Made by a program: the position numbers and the translations under genes. Below are positions 48,868 to 63,130 of a stretch of DNA of 64,000 nucleotides, in pieces. The stretch is taken from NCBI GenBank assembly GCA_036936605.1, contig JAUPFV010000003.1, forward strand, positions 107,951,278-108,015,277. The letters are read 5' to 3'. The notes beneath the pieces are model-generated. The model saw nothing but the letters and a program-made list of their open reading frames with translations. It did not search any database and was not told the origin of the DNA. Positions within the stretch are counted from its first letter, which is position 1; every line of letters starts with the position of its first letter. This DNA is from Limnanthes douglasii subsp. nivea (Eukaryota; Streptophyta; Magnoliopsida; Brassicales; Limnanthaceae).

Positions 48868-50575
48868 TTGATGCACCAGTTTTTACTTTTCATGACAATA
48901 TTATAAATATTGAGAGGACGAAAGATCCGACAGAGGCTAACCAAATTGGATATGTTAGACATATGATATATTGGAAAAACTAGCAAAACACTGGCGTGAC
49001 ATTTGTTCGAGAGTCGGTTACAAACCATATTCTTACTGAACAATATATCCCTTCGTACCAAGCGGATAATAGATCTTGTTTTGGTCGACGAAGGTTCATC
49101 TTATACTGTCTTCCATGTGGGGTCAGCATGTTACGAGAGACTAGTGTGTTACGTGGTGGTCGCAGATAAAATAGATTGGGTAGACATACTGACGGTGATT
49201 CTCTCACTCATTCGTTTTTGGACAAAATGGGAGATTATCGGCCAATTATCAAATAGTCTTGGATACTGACAACATCCGACCAAACACCACCCCCTATTAG
49301 CGTCATGTGATATGTCTAGATGGACAAATCTACATGAGTTATTGGTCAAGACTTCTTTTTGTGTTTTGAGTGGGTTCTCTACCAATTCAATACAAACCAT
49401 AAGATGATAAAGGTTTTCATGTAGAGATGACATTAGAAGACTAACATATTCTATTTTAATTTCAGATATATTTATAATTTAGATGATATCTTTGTCATCA
49501 TTGGTCTCCCATTAAATGATTTAATAAACTTTGCACATGTAAAGAATAAGGAAGTGTTGCACGAGTTTTACAAGGGATTTTTTGGTATTGAGATGTATTA
49601 TATTTGCAATGAGATTAATAGCCATCGAGGGTAGGAGTTCAATTTCAAAAGGTTGCAATAAATATTTACAGCTTATGAGTTCTTTGATTCAGACCCTGTT
49701 TAGGACGAGATCCCAGGTACTTGTAGCTACACGTGTATGTCTCTATTATTTTTTAAATACATAATATTTTTTTATGGTATTGTATTGTTCATGAATGTGG
49801 ATTGTTTGTATTATCTAGAAGGCATGCGTAGATTGGATCGGTTTGTTTATGAGATGTCCCTATTGATATATTTGTATTTAGAACTATGTGATGCTTCAAA
49901 GCATAAGAGCATGAGTTTGACTGGTTTTGTCGATTTGCTGGATTGTTGGAAATACGATTGCTTTTCAAGTTTCTCACCTTCACCAAATATGTCATATAAT
50001 CAGAACATACCGAAGACGGTTAGTTGGTCTCCTCCTAAAATGATATCACTAGAGACGTAACCAAAATATTTTCATCATAAAATACTTTCAAATCAATCAG
50101 AGAACAACATTAGTATAATTTAATTACGTGTTCTTCCATCATTATGACACATTCTTCGTTGTTTTCCAATCTTGGAAGATCCGATTGTATGACTATTTGA
50201 TCAGTCATTTTAACTATGTCAAGGTATATATGTTAGAAAAATTTATTTGCCATTTTGGAATGGTATATGATTTGTTTGATCTATCTTTACATTACGTGAC
50301 TCCTTCAAAATAGGTCAAAGATACCATCACATACAAATCAAGAGAAACTACTTGGATTTAATGGCGAACGAATCAGTTAGTCACTAACTGCCTTAGTCTC
50401 TCCTTTGCATCAGCTCATCATTCTATAATTCCCGATTACATACCTTATATATAACATTACAGATGGTATATGATTACCAATAATGGTATTTCTAAGAGAA
50501 GAGTGAAATATGCGGTTCGTCGGCTCAATATTCTAAGGCCAGTTAACGGTCCTGAGGTAAACTAGGAGGTGTAAA
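48868..50575 (+). pseudogene. Plant mobile domain (MAIN/PMD-like) relic
   Basis: Plus-strand pieces in changing frames follow the order of plant-mobile-domain proteins. A TDGDSLTHSFLDKM-like segment is near 49200. DDIFVIIGLPLND (49484), the counterpart of the family's VAYILGLPIDG, comes next. RLDRFVYEMSLLIYLYLELC (about 49828) is the counterpart of the WGSAxLAxLYRELC motif, followed by a tract ending LLDCWKYDCF. Later pieces are YMLEKFICHFGMVYDLFD (about 50230, compare the DRVxRQFG segment) and RRLNILRPVNGPE (about 50520). Stops and frameshifts abound. These domains occur in host genes and in transposons; no ends were found. Confidence 0.6.
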
Positions 50576-50599
50576 GATTAAAGTATTTCTCATCATGTT

Positions 50600-53500
50600 T
50601 TCGTGGTTGTTGATTTGTATTTTTTACACTTGTTTAATTTTAGACGAGTTCTTCTAATGATGATATTTTATTTCTCAGTGATGTTTAACTTTTGTATGAC
50701 ATGTACATTTTTTATGTTTTATTATTTGTTGCTTTATTTTTTGGTAATTTTAACGAATATACAAAAAGTTTATGAAATTAACATCAAAGAGTGAAAACAA
50801 AAGTCATTGAATTTTAAATAATTAGCTATATGTTTTGAATGACTAAACGACATTGAATTCTAAAAACTTAAATAACTTCAACTATTTTTTAATCACAAAA
50901 TTGTCACCTTTAAGTCTATTTATGTCCAAATGACTGCTCAAATCGTAAAACTAGAGGAATTAATCTTCATTTCCGGCTAATTAAGGAGGATAATGATGGA
51001 GAATAGGTTACCTTCCAACAAAATAATAAAATTTCTTTTTTTTACAAAAAACGTATCGTGGGCCATAGCATGGTTCCGACAGAATAAGACCTTGCTCTGT
51101 CGAAACCATGACATGTTCCATCACTACTATTTTTATAAAAAACGGTTTAAATTTTTTACTATTTTGCCGGAACATGCCATAGTTTCAGCGATATTCTCTC
51201 TAATTTACCCCAACTGACATATGTAGTGGATTATTATCCCTTATGATTTTTTCTTATTTTTAATCCATCATGTGTTGTGGTTTTTTTAATCGGTTTTTAT
51301 AGATGTTATTATCTTGTGTACATGTGGAACTACATTATTGGTTATAGTTTTCCAATATTATCAATCAAATCCTATTTGGATCTATTTTGAACTAATTCTC
51401 CATTAATTTTTCTATATATGCCAATTAAAACTCTCTTATATTTATATCTACATGTTTTGAAGAAAGTATATCCCTCAAATGTATAAGATAAAATATACTT
51501 CTATCGAAGATTCGTGATTGTTGAAAGTCATAGACATAGTGAAGGAAACAATAGTAGATGAAATAACATTATTTTTTATAAATTTCATTCTATAATTTAA
51601 TACATGTAAGATATGAATAAGAAAAAATATATAGAATTTGTATGATGATATGAAGAAGTCTTAAGTAACTGAGAAAATTTGAAATCAGTTCTAAGTTATT
51701 GGATTTTTTACCTATATTCCTATGAGACAAAATATGTTCGAGATGTTTTTTTGTATACGGGTGCACCTCATTAAACGATATTGGGTAAAATGAAATTCGA
51801 TGCATACATGAAATTATAGACACATACGAATATAAAGTTTCTAAACGTGGTATATTATTTGTATTTGATACTTTATCTTTCCAAATTGAGGTTTGATGTT
51901 TTCATTTAGAGATTTGTGTTAAATAAAATCCAACAAGTCTTTAGTACAAACACAATAAAATGATAAATAGTTTTAAAATATATTAAATTTTGTTCGAAGG
52001 TTTGTTTTAAATAAAATCCAACAAGTCACTTGGTCGATGTTGTTCGAAGGTGGTCGATTCCAATCTCTAGACATATTTTTATACCGAGGCCTAATTAGTA
52101 TTTATTATTTTTGGTATTTATTATTTTTGGTTAATGCAATGTCATACAAAATTATGTATATGTGTGCACAATGCGTCATTCACAATGGGAAGCTATATAA
52201 AAAAACCTTAATAAATTATGACGCAAAAGTTATCATAACTCAACAACAAACTCATATAAAAACATCATATACTTAAGTAGATAAAAATGATTGTTATCAA
52301 CAAAATTAAACCCAATTTTCTATATTTTAGACTAAGAAGTGGTGTATTTCGTAATGGTATAAAAGGTGAAGGTTTGATATATTGCTACAAAACTGACGAT
52401 GTGCTTAAACTTTGATGTAATTATCACTTTAATCTACGAATTGTCAGCATATATGTAATACATACACTATCTACATAGTAGACTAATTTTTTTTTAACTT
52501 GTCCATACCATCATATATCATCGTATATACCAAAACATTATTCATAAGATCTTGATAAAAAAAATCATGTAACCATCTTCCACCTATCTGGATGGATATA
52601 CAAGCCATATAAAACCGCCCGAACGTCGCAATGACCATCTGGGCATACATCATTTAACCCAATTGTAAAAGGTCGATAGTATACCAGACTTTATGTTATA
52701 TATAATTTTTGATAAACACAGTATAGTTCACAACTAATATTGCGACTCATTCTCAACTATTAATAGTCTGGTACAGCTAACCATTCAACTGAACTAGTAA
52801 AGTTACACCCTTTTTTAGCACTTTGGACATATAAAAGTTTCATGTGGCGGTTCATGTAAACGCATATTTCTAATAGCTCGTGTTAGTATTCTACAATGAT
52901 ATTGCAAAGTTCTCATTCTTTTCAGCACTTTGATTGATATTCTAAAAGTTTGAACTAGTGAAGGTGCACATTTTTTTTAATTATTGCATGTGTAAGGAAT
53001 GTTATTTATCTTGTTTAATGGATGATTTACCTTTTTATTTACAATTTATCGGCTAACAACCATAATGTTTATGGTTCTTTGTAAGCTTCACAATGTTATA
53101 TGGTTTTTAATGAAGTAAATCAAATTATTTTATGTAAATATATTTTATGCGATATTCTTTATTATGCGTGACAACTCGAACAAACTTTTATAAAAAAAAT
53201 CAAAAGCTTTTAACTCATTAGATTTTTACGTACCATTACATCTAATGTTTTTGGAAGATCGTCTAAAAAAATAAAGTTACCGACATATTATTCTGTAATA
53301 ACTCGTGAATCTTGTCACAACACTGTAAACCTTGCATATTTTGGAGTGCAAAAGTGTAGTTTATGGTATCTTCTTCAATATTATCAACATCTTTTAGTCA
53401 GTCGAAAAAGATCTCCAAATAAGTGTTCAAAGCGATATATTTTTTGTTATGCGGAACAACATTTGTTCATAGTTTTGTTATGCTATAATATTAGTCTTTT

Positions 53501-54721
53501 CAAATAATTTTTAATTTTTTTATGTTGCCTTTCGGCTAACTTAGCATAAAATAATTTAAAGTTAAGCATACTCGTACCATAATAATATTTTATTTTGGAA
53601 TGAGAGCTTTTGGCCTAATTAGTGCTAGTACTTGAATACGTAAATTCGTTAGATTTCCACGTAACGCAACTGTGATCGACCGAATTTCTTCACAACTTGG
53701 TTTTTTTGTCGAGCGTTGTATACAATGTACATAATCAATACACTTTCAATGTTAAACTATATCAGTTTGTTCAAACTATCTCTAGTCCGAGCTCCAGTCA
53801 CAATAATTTGATGTGTGTATTTTAGTTCAACTTTTAATAATGACATATGTAGTAATGACCTTTGAAGTGACTCACCACTGGATGGTTGTGCTTCTTGCTT
53901 ATAACATTTAAAGACTATTGATCTTGACCAACAATATTTACTTTTAATTTAGAAAGGAAAATAATAATTTTTGTTGTAATTGAATTTCTGTCTATATAAT
54001 TTGGATGAAAAATCTTTTTATATACTATAGATTTCTCCATTCTTGAAAGTTACTTAAAGTTTTCCTTCCGCAGTGCTCATCTTTGTAATGTTTTAATGTA
54101 ATAACAAACTTATTTTTCTTACATATTATCTTAACCCACATACACACATAATTTTTCTCTCATATAATAGGATGTTATAAAAAATAACTATAATATTTGA
54201 TGCATTCAATTTCAACTCGATTTATATCATTTTTATCTTATACTAATAATATTACATAATTATCGTGAAAAACAAAACCAAGGTTACTAAAAGTTCTACG
54301 AGTGAAAGGCAATTCCAAATCAACGAAAGTCAATTCTAGGTGAATAGAGACCAATTTAGGAGGAATTTAAGTTAATTTTGGATGAACTGGTTTTGGTTCC
54401 GTAGACATTAACCACACACCATCTAAACTGGTTCCAGTTCAACCGGAAATGGGTTAAGCTATACAAAAATCTGGTGATATTTTATCTTCTCCAAAAGTTT
54501 TGCCAAGAAAAAAACTAAAATCAAAAGTCTATTTTAAATATGAGTTGAATTGGACCCTAATCATCTTATCTTAAGATTTTTTAAAAATTTTATGTTGAAA
54601 ATTTAATTTGGTTTTAAAACTATTATATAATAAGTTAAGTTAGATATGTATTTTAACTAAACGAGATATAGTTTATTTTGTTATGATAAGTTAACTTTGG
54701 AGTTAACTCATCTTTAAAATA
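50600..54721. other. Long AT-rich stretch without recognised genes
   Basis: Only short frames, none with a recognisable family. One hairpin stands out at 51069-51112: ATGGTTCCGACAGA pairs with TCTGTCGAAACCAT at 13 of 14 positions. The Tyr/Trp/Phe-rich frames are what AT-rich DNA gives by chance. Confidence 0.5.
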
Positions 54722-55126
54722 TATTTTGAAAATAATATTTCTCATTTCTTATGTTTAAGATGTATTTGGTTCTTTTCAATATATTATCCAATTAAATAAG
54801 TAACCAGATGATTAAATTAATTAACTTATTGGAAAATAGGTGAAACCTTATTATGGAATTGATTGTGTGCAGACCGGGTTCATATTTGGACACTGAATGA
54901 TTTTATTCAAATTTTAACACTTAAGACTAAATTAATAATTTTATAGACTAAATTGAATAAATCAATTCAATTGGGTTATGGTCCCTGACCACAAAACTAT
55001 ATAAAGGTATGAATACAATTATGGTAAAGTTAAACCTAACAGATTCATATATAAATAGATGTAAAATGATATTCGTTCAAGATATCTCATTTTTTTGCTG
55101 CTCTTAGTGGTTAGAAGAAGCAAAAA

Positions 55127-55130
<4 letters not shown>

Positions 55131-55202
<72 letters not shown>
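55131..55202 (+). repeat. (CT)36 microsatellite
   Basis: An uninterrupted CT repeat of 72 bp just inside the 5' LTR of element E. Seventy-two bases without an interruption suggest recent expansion compared with the worn surroundings. Confidence 0.97.
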
Positions 55203-55204
<2 letters not shown>

Positions 55205-56539
55205 GTTATGTTAGTCTTGTGCTCTTACAGATATAGTGTCACTTTCCCTAGTTTAGCACTCATTTTCAAGATCGAGTGTACAAATCATAACAATACAATA
55301 TTGTAAGAAGTGTTGCCAGGCAAGACACACTGTAAGAACCCATATTTTCATTTAAAAAAGTTAGATTTTTTTTGCGTCACCCTATCTTATCACTGTGACA
55401 AAGTTGCATATTTATTATAACATGGCCAAGGTTTTCGTGTCAAAGGGAGAAGGAAAGTTACTGTTGGAAAAGTTATTTGTCGCAGTTACGCACTAATGGG
55501 GTGCTAAGTTGGGCCTTCCTTTCTTTAGATTTGTAACTACTAATATGTTTGAACATAATGTAATTTATTATCGTATATATATATATATGTGTGTGGTTGA
55601 ATAAGATGTGTTTAAATAATAAGTAGAATTGCTTAGGTTGTCTATACTATGGTAGATAAACCATTAAACCAACATATCGACTCAATGGAAGGTTGTTGGT
55701 GAATTGCGGAACATGAGATCTAGATGGTTCATGGAATAATCATATTGAGAGCATTTTTTGCCCAAAGAAAGGTCAATGTTTAACATATTTAAACATGAAC
55801 AAGATTTATCATCTATAAACTAATCATTAGGTTTTAATTAGAATATGAAAATCAACCCCAAGGATGATTTTGCAAGTATTAAGTCAATTAAAAATATATA
55901 AATATAACTTTATTAAACTTATAAAATGCATGTTAGTATGTGTGCCTAAATGTATCTTATTAGCGATGTATGTTATGCTTTATATGTAATTTGTCATATT
56001 TAAATATTTTTTAAGTTTAAGGATTATATGTTAAATAAATGTTCGATTTATATATTAGTGTTATATGTAAAATTAGAGTAAACACCTATAAGCAATAAGG
56101 TAATGGACCCTTAATTTTTAGACATGTTAATTGTTTTTGAAATGAATTAAGGACATAGAATCGTATTTGAACTGTTGTGATAATGATTTGGCATAAAGTT
56201 AATTCAGTATTCAAAGTAGTTGATTTGGCAAAGGTGGATATTAATATGTTATTGATGTAGCTCTCCACCATAAATTTTAATGGTAAAATGAAAATAATAA
56301 AATATATTTTCAGGGTGTCAATAATTGCCTCAAAGTCAAAGATACTTGAGATTGACATTCCAAAGAAGTTATAATAGGGTTTGAGTTTCAATTTTCCTTA
56401 GTGTGAGGAGGGTATAATTAGTAAACCGGCTTCTAATGCTACTTAGGAGAAAGAGAGGCTAAAATGAGAATATCCTAAGGTGCATAAGGGGAGTTCTCAA
56501 TAGGAAAATTGGAGAGGCGAAAGTAAGATAGAGCATTTG

Positions 56540-57880
56540 ATAACAACTTTTGTACATGAGCAAATAAACCTATGGAATCACTTGTTGTAGGTCTATGTTT
56601 CTTTTGTAATCGGATGAGGCATCTTAAAAGAAAATATGAAAGTTACCAAGCTTGAATAAAAGGTAACGGTAATCTCATAACTATGGTTTATTTAGAAATA
56701 AATATAGTTTCAGTTGCACGATATACATGGTAGTTTGAAATGGTTACAATCGCCTATGTTTGTATTTATATGAATGAGTCAAACCCTCAATAATGGTGAC
56801 AATACCATCTATCAAGCAAGTGGTAGTTCGTGCTTAGAGTATGTCATATATAATTTTTAATTGTTAATTTTTAGTGAACATGTATTATACTCGAAATATG
56901 TCAATATAAATTTGATTTTTTCTTGTAAACAAAGCCTTAAAAGATGTTTGGAAGTAATCATATGACTCTTTGTTTACATTATAATGTCATATGCGCTAGA
57001 TAGTTAACCATTAATTATAAGTTGTATTTTATAAATAATATTAGGTATCATAAAAAAACAATGGGGATACATGTATCTTACAAACTAAATTGTAAAACTA
57101 AAATTTAGGTAATCTTTAGCACAAAATCATAGGTCATATCTTAGAATAATGATGGATAAAATTATATCGACGGTTGATTAAGCTCATTTGATTATTTCGA
57201 CTTTTATACGTGTATCGAATGTAACAAAAGGAAATATACCAAAATAAAAAAACTAGAGGCACATAAAACAAAAGAAGTCATAGCGACATTTATGGACCGC
57301 TCTCTAAGTAATCAAGGAATGGGGAATGATAATTCATATCATTCATAAATGACTTCTCTCATTATAGGTACACTTACCCTCTTTATGATAAATTATAAGC
57401 CTTAGACAAGTTCATAGCTTTTAAGACTGAAGTTAAAGAAAAATATGTAAGATAATTAAGTTCTATATTTGACCATGGTGGTGAATACTATGACAGTTTG
57501 GATGAAACATGTCATGGATAATTTGTAAAGTTTATAGTTCATCATAATACAAAGTCAGGTTCTCGCAACGTAAAAAAATGTATTTGAGAAATGAAACTAT
57601 ATGCTTACGAACATGGTAAAAAGTATGATTCGTCATTCAACTCTACCATTATCATTCTAAGGTGAAGCCATCAAATGTGCATCATATAGAGCTCCCACAA
57701 TGGAAACCTTAAAGACCTCATGTGAGCTTTAGATTGTGAAAACACATTTTGTTTTGAAAAAATTGAATATTTGGGGATGTCACTCTAAAGCAAAGCCACA
57801 TCGGCTGAATCAAAAGAAATTGGACACTAAGGGGCTTAGCTGTAATTTTATTATATATTTTTAACATTCAAATGGCTTTT
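56540..57880 (+). pseudogene. copia E gag knuckle, protease and integrase remnants
   Basis: A decayed knuckle (FFCNRMRHLKRKYE, about 56600) is followed by weak protease-like sequence. Integrase pieces are clearer: CIECNKRKYTKIKKLEAHKT at about 57211, MVKSMIRHSTLPLSF with GEAIKCA at about 57615-57672, and LNIWGCHSKAKPHRLNQKKL at about 57760. The lineage has CPAEAR-type integrase wording, distinct from A, B and C. All are interrupted by stops. Confidence 0.7.
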
Positions 57881-58479
57881 AGTTTTATGATTCTCACAAA
57901 ATAAGTATTTTTTGAAATGAAAACTTTAAGGTTCTATAAGAATATTAATTTTATGGGGAAGAATTTAAGAGTAAATATTCACTTTGAGGAAGAATCCATA
58001 GGGATTCAGAAAGGTTCCAACAAAGATAAGTAGATCATGAAGTCAACATATCTCATAAATGAAGCTTGTTGTTGGATTGATGATACATATTGAACCAAAG
58101 GAAGTTTATTGGTGGATTGATGCTCAAGTATGAGATGATTTGGTTTCAATACCAGATACTAAAGTATTATTAGAATATTAAGTCATTCAAGATGATATTT
58201 TTCTTTCATATAGGGAACAAAATGAATATTTCCAAAGAATTTTGAACTCTAACTTCTTAATAAGTGTAAAATTACGAAATAGTTCCCTTATGAAGGTCCA
58301 TTATAGATAAGATGAACATTATAACGTTGGATTATATTGTGTATCTTCAAGAACATAAAGATTAATGTATTGAAACTACAAGTTGTTGTGTTCTAAATAG
58401 ATATGAATAATTATGATTCTCAGTTGTGAATCAATGATATCAAGGAAGAGTATAATTTGATGCAATATAATATAATTTG

Positions 58480-59180
58480 GGAGCTTGTCACATTACTTTA
58501 AGAAATGAAGCTGATTGGTCGTAAGTGAGTTTACAAAACCAAACGGGATTCTAAGGGTAATATAGAGAAATATATAGTGCAACTTATGACAATAGGTTAT
58601 ACTCATCGTAAAAAGATAAACTTTAAATAGACCTTCTATCTAGTTTTATGAATGATTCATTTCAAAAGTCATGTTATTATTTGCAGACTTTAATCAAAAG
58701 CTTTATTAAATGGATATTAAGATCTATTTTCTTAATGGTGACATCAACAAAACGATCGATATGGTGCAATCTAAAAACCGTGTAATAGGTGATCCAAAGT
58801 CCATGGTTTAAAAATTAATTTTTTTTGTTATGAGTTCAAACAGGCTTCTTAACAGTGGTATCACGACTTCCTTAAGGTAACAGTCCGCTACGGTTTTGAT
58901 ATGAACCCGGTTGAGGACTGTGGGTATCAAATGTTCAATAGGAGTAAGTTTATATATTTAGTACACCCATGGATACCTATATTGCAAAAAGACACAAATC
59001 TAGTGTAAGTCCAATATAAAAATATAAAGTCTAAGATTGAGTAAATGCAAAAGATCTCATATGCTTTGCAATCAGGAATTCGATGTATACTCATGTTTAT
59101 ACAAGGTCGGAGATTAGCTGTGTTGTTGGGTTACTGGATGGTATGTAAGTAAATCAAAGGTGGGCCATTAAAAACAGTCA
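58480..59180 (+). pseudogene. copia E reverse transcriptase remnant
   Basis: Plus-strand pieces: VYKTKRDSKGNIEKYIVQL (about 58530), the counterpart of the RYKARLVAKGFTQ segment. Then a palm piece near 58700, and FKQASQQWYHDFLKVTVRYG followed by MNPVEDCGYQM (58838-58937). The catalytic YVDD and most of the connection are deleted between about 58965 and 58985. RNase H is not recognised. Confidence 0.72.
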
Positions 59181-59996
59181 ATAGGACTCTACGATATAAG
59201 AAACAAATAAAAGGACACGTGTTGATCTATATGAAGTTAAGATAATCTGGAGATCCTTGGTATTCCAATTCATATTTTTGTACACACTTTGGTTTATTGC
59301 AATATATGGTTAAGTTAAGTTCATTGACTTATCTAACTCATTAAGTAGATTTCTACTTAAGTAGGACGAGTTAAGAATAGATATATGTGATTACATTTTA
59401 TATTATTATGATGTTTCACATCATAACTAATCCATGTAATGATTTATGACGACAATATGAACAGTGTCACGTCTAGTTGCTCAGATTATGAGGAAGATAT
59501 CTTTAATATTTTATCACTTATTGTTATGTATCAGATTGTTCAGTTCATATATGGACAGTAGATTTTATGGATTCCAGTAAGTAAATACATCATTGAGTAG
59601 AATATGACGATTAAAGTGGGAGAATTTTGGAAATAAATAGATTGTTATATGCTTAAGGATTTATTTGGCTATTATTAATACATTATGGAATTAAATAAGT
59701 AATCATATGATTAAATCGATTGGATAAATGGACAAACAGAAGAAAAAAAACTCATTATGAAAGTGATTGTGTAGATACCGGATTGATAATTGGGCACAAT
59801 AAAAGATTAGACCTGTATATTGACACTTAAAACTAAACTAATAAGCTTATAGACTAAATTGAATAAACATTTTAATATGGTTATACCCCTTCGCGACGGG
59901 AGCTAAGTAAATGGTATGAATCATATATATAATATAGGATGGTATTCCTTCACGATATTATATATTCTGTTGGATATTTTATCAGTAGAAGAACGA

Positions 59997-61179
59997 AAAA
60001 ATACTCGTTTACAAAATTGAAGAACAAAAAACATATAACAAATCAAACAAAAAAATAAAACAAAAACCATTCCTTTATACAATTGCTATTGAGATATCTC
60101 ACTAACAAATAATTTTATATACGTCCAATAAAGTAATCAATTATCAAAGTGAGCTATAATTTTATAATGTAATAAATATATTGATTGATTCTTACAACAT
60201 TATTTTCATTATATAACGATTATCGTATACGAAATACGTAATGCGTAAGATATATAAATAGATCAATCTTAAAGATACGTTTAAAATGAGATGAAGACAT
60301 GGATGATTCAAATGTTAACCTATATCTGAATGAAATTATATAAAAGAAAATAATAAATTGTTTCAGCCGATTTTAGACCTAACAAGAAAGTGTGTGTGAA
60401 AGTCTTAGTTAGGGTCTAAAAGAAAGTTTCAGCACTTACCATTCAAACGATTTGATTTTGGTAGGAGAGAAGAGCATTGAACATGACCATTCAAGTGCCT
60501 TTGATTTTGACAGAATAAACCCATGGAATATTTTTCTTCATGTCAGCTAACCCGGCAACTAAGTTTAAAATTTATTTCAATTCCTATGTTAATGTTGACC
60601 ACTCAGCAGATTAAGTCCAATATTTAATTTAGCTTTTACCCAGGGATTTAAAAATGTAAGAAAAGGTTTGATTGGGTTACACATAAAAAATTTAAGCTAC
60701 ATATATTTTGAATTACGATTTAAGATTAAATACAATTAAAAAGAATTAAGTTAACTATAGTTATTCAAACTTAAATTTAATCATTAGATTATACAACAAT
60801 AAATATATTCATATTTTACCAAAAACTATCGAGAGATTTGATCACCGGTTTAGCAAATACGAAAGACTCAATTATTATTGGTAACAAAAGAAACATGGTT
60901 TACATAATTATTTTTTTAATATTTATTTAAAAAAAAAATAGAATTATTTTATTTGTTCATGAAAATAGTTTTTCATATAATTTTCCCTATACAATTACAG
61001 TCACATCACATCATATAAATATTTTCTTAGATTTATAGGCTTAGGAAAACTCTAATTATTAATTAGGTGCTCCATATTAAAGTCAATTAATTAATGTCTG
61101 AAATAAATCATACTTTATTAATATCCTTCCAATTAACATAGGAACTCTAGTAAATAGCTAATTATTAATTCGGTCAAGT
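59997..61179. other. Intergenic, nothing recognised
   Basis: AT-rich, with no genes, repeats or RNA genes that I could support. Confidence 0.5.
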
Positions 61180-61599
61180 GTCACATTTCAGCGCTTCAGA
61201 TCATAGTGGTACTTTTAATCAATTTTGTTTGACCCAACCTGTTTCGGCTAGCCTACTTCAACCAACCTACTTCAACTCATCATATATATATTTTTACCTA
61301 ATGGTCACTATTCTTCTATAACTTTTATTAGCCTTTATGATCAATAGATGTACCTATAACTAATTCACAACTCAAGCACTAGAGAGTTCCAACATTTCTT
61401 GCCTATACATGTAATGATAGACCTAACACCCACGTAGTCCTTCGACAACACCTCTATTAACGAGTTACTTCTAACATACACCTAACAATTATCCACCTAG
61501 GCTTCTAATAACTCTAGTATCCGTTGCACTTAATATTTCCACTCTTTAAAGACCAACTCACATGCATCCCAAATTTGGACCAGTCTCATGCAATTCGTG

Positions 61600-63130
61600 A
61601 GCTTTGAAATTGACAATACCCTGGTCAGAGCATCTGAAGTGTTTTCTTGCTAGCAATCTTAGTCAACTTCACTTGCTCCTTATTCGCCACGTCTTTGATG
61701 AAGTGTAGATTCATGTGTACATATTCAGTTCGCTCATGGAACTTCAAATTTATCATTAAATGAATAGCACTACTCTTGTCACTAAACAAAGCCACGTCTT
61801 GTTTCATACAAGTGAGTTTACTTAACAAACCCTTCAGCCAAATAGCTTACTTCATGGCTTCCATAACAACCAAATACTCGGCTTCAGTAGACGAAAATGG
61901 AAGTACCTTCTATATACCAAACTTCCAACTAACCATTCCTTTGAGCAGAATAGATTGATAACCCAAAATAGACTTCCTTGTGTCGATGCAACTTGCATAA
62001 TCAGAGTTCACATACCGCTTTAACATTATATCACGTATAACACAATCCTACAACAGCTGACCCCTTCAACTATCTCATGAGTCACTTGAGTGCATGTCAA
62101 TGTGGCTTCCCTAGATATGACATGAATCTGTTAAAAATACTTAACGTAAGCAAACTCAGGTATCTTACAAATCATAGCAAACATAATATTACCAATAACA
62201 TTGGCATAATGTATCTTCAGCATATACATTTTATTTGTTTCTTTTTTGTGCGTTAGTCATACTGAGTTTGAATTGAGAACCAATGGGAGTTCCAACTGAT
62301 TTTGTTTTGCACATTCCGAACTTTCTTAGACTTATGGTATATAATCTTGTAGAGATAAGTTTAAATATCCATTTTGCATGTTTTTCTTGATTTCAACACC
62401 AAGTATCATTTTAGCCTCTCCCATATTCTTCATCTCAAACTCTCTTTTCAGCTGAGTCTTTACCACTTTAATCCTCTTCATATTTCTACAAGCTATTAGT
62501 ATGCCATCCATATTCAACATCAATAAGACTTGTATCTCTATGTGTGTTTCTCCATTTCAATAAACACAATTATCATAGTGGCTACAAACATATTTGATAA
62601 ATCTCATAAAAGAATCAAATCATTTATTCTACTATCTCAATGATTATTTCAGCATATAGAGAGATTTCTTCATCAAATACACATAACCCTTCATCACTTC
62701 CTCAAACCCCTTCGGTTGACACATGCAAATTATCTTTTCTAATTCATCATGTAAGAAATGCAATAATAATATCCCTTAGATCTAACTTAAGATCAACTCT
62801 AGCAACAATTGACAACAAAACCCTAATGAAGGTTTGTTTCATAACCGACGAGAATATTTTATTAAAATAGACACATCTTATTGTGTAAAGAACTTATCCA
62901 TGAACCTAGCCTTGTATATGGGCAATTCAACACCAAGAATACATGGATTCCTTTTGATTATCCATTTATTTTCAACCAGCTTCCGACCCTTTGACTACTT
63001 CACAATAATCCAGGTGTTCATCTTCTTAATGAGACTCAGTTCTTCTTTCATGTCCATAAACTATTTTTCTTTATCTCTACTCTTGATAGCATCGGTATAT
63101 GTTTCAGATTGAAAAACATTTGTGTGCATT
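61600..63130 (-). pseudogene. copia F reverse transcriptase and RNase H remnants
   Basis: The frame 62332-62523 begins within the catalytic region (MMLNMDGILIACRN, where the YVDD has become NMDG) and continues EFEMKNMGEAKMILGVEI. The frame 61625-61828 is RNase H (DKSSAIHLMINLKFHERTEY). The 62600-63100 stretch holds the upstream RT fingers in broken frames. The loss of both catalytic aspartates in context indicates an inactive enzyme. Confidence 0.78.

Larger units (their letters stand above)
54722..59996 (+). mobile_element. Ty1/copia element E, degenerate, both LTRs present
   Basis: LTRs lie at about 54722-55118 and 59622-59996. Shared words include AATTAAATAAGTAA, ATGATTAAAT, TTATAGACTAAATTGAATAAA and the end GTTCAAGATAT/CTTCACGATAT. 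The polypurine-like AAAGTGGGAGAAT directly precedes the 3' LTR. Internal order on the plus strand: gag knuckle, integrase, reverse transcriptase. The LTRs differ by many substitutions and gaps, so the insertion is old. No coding frame over about 100 codons survives. Confidence 0.82.
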
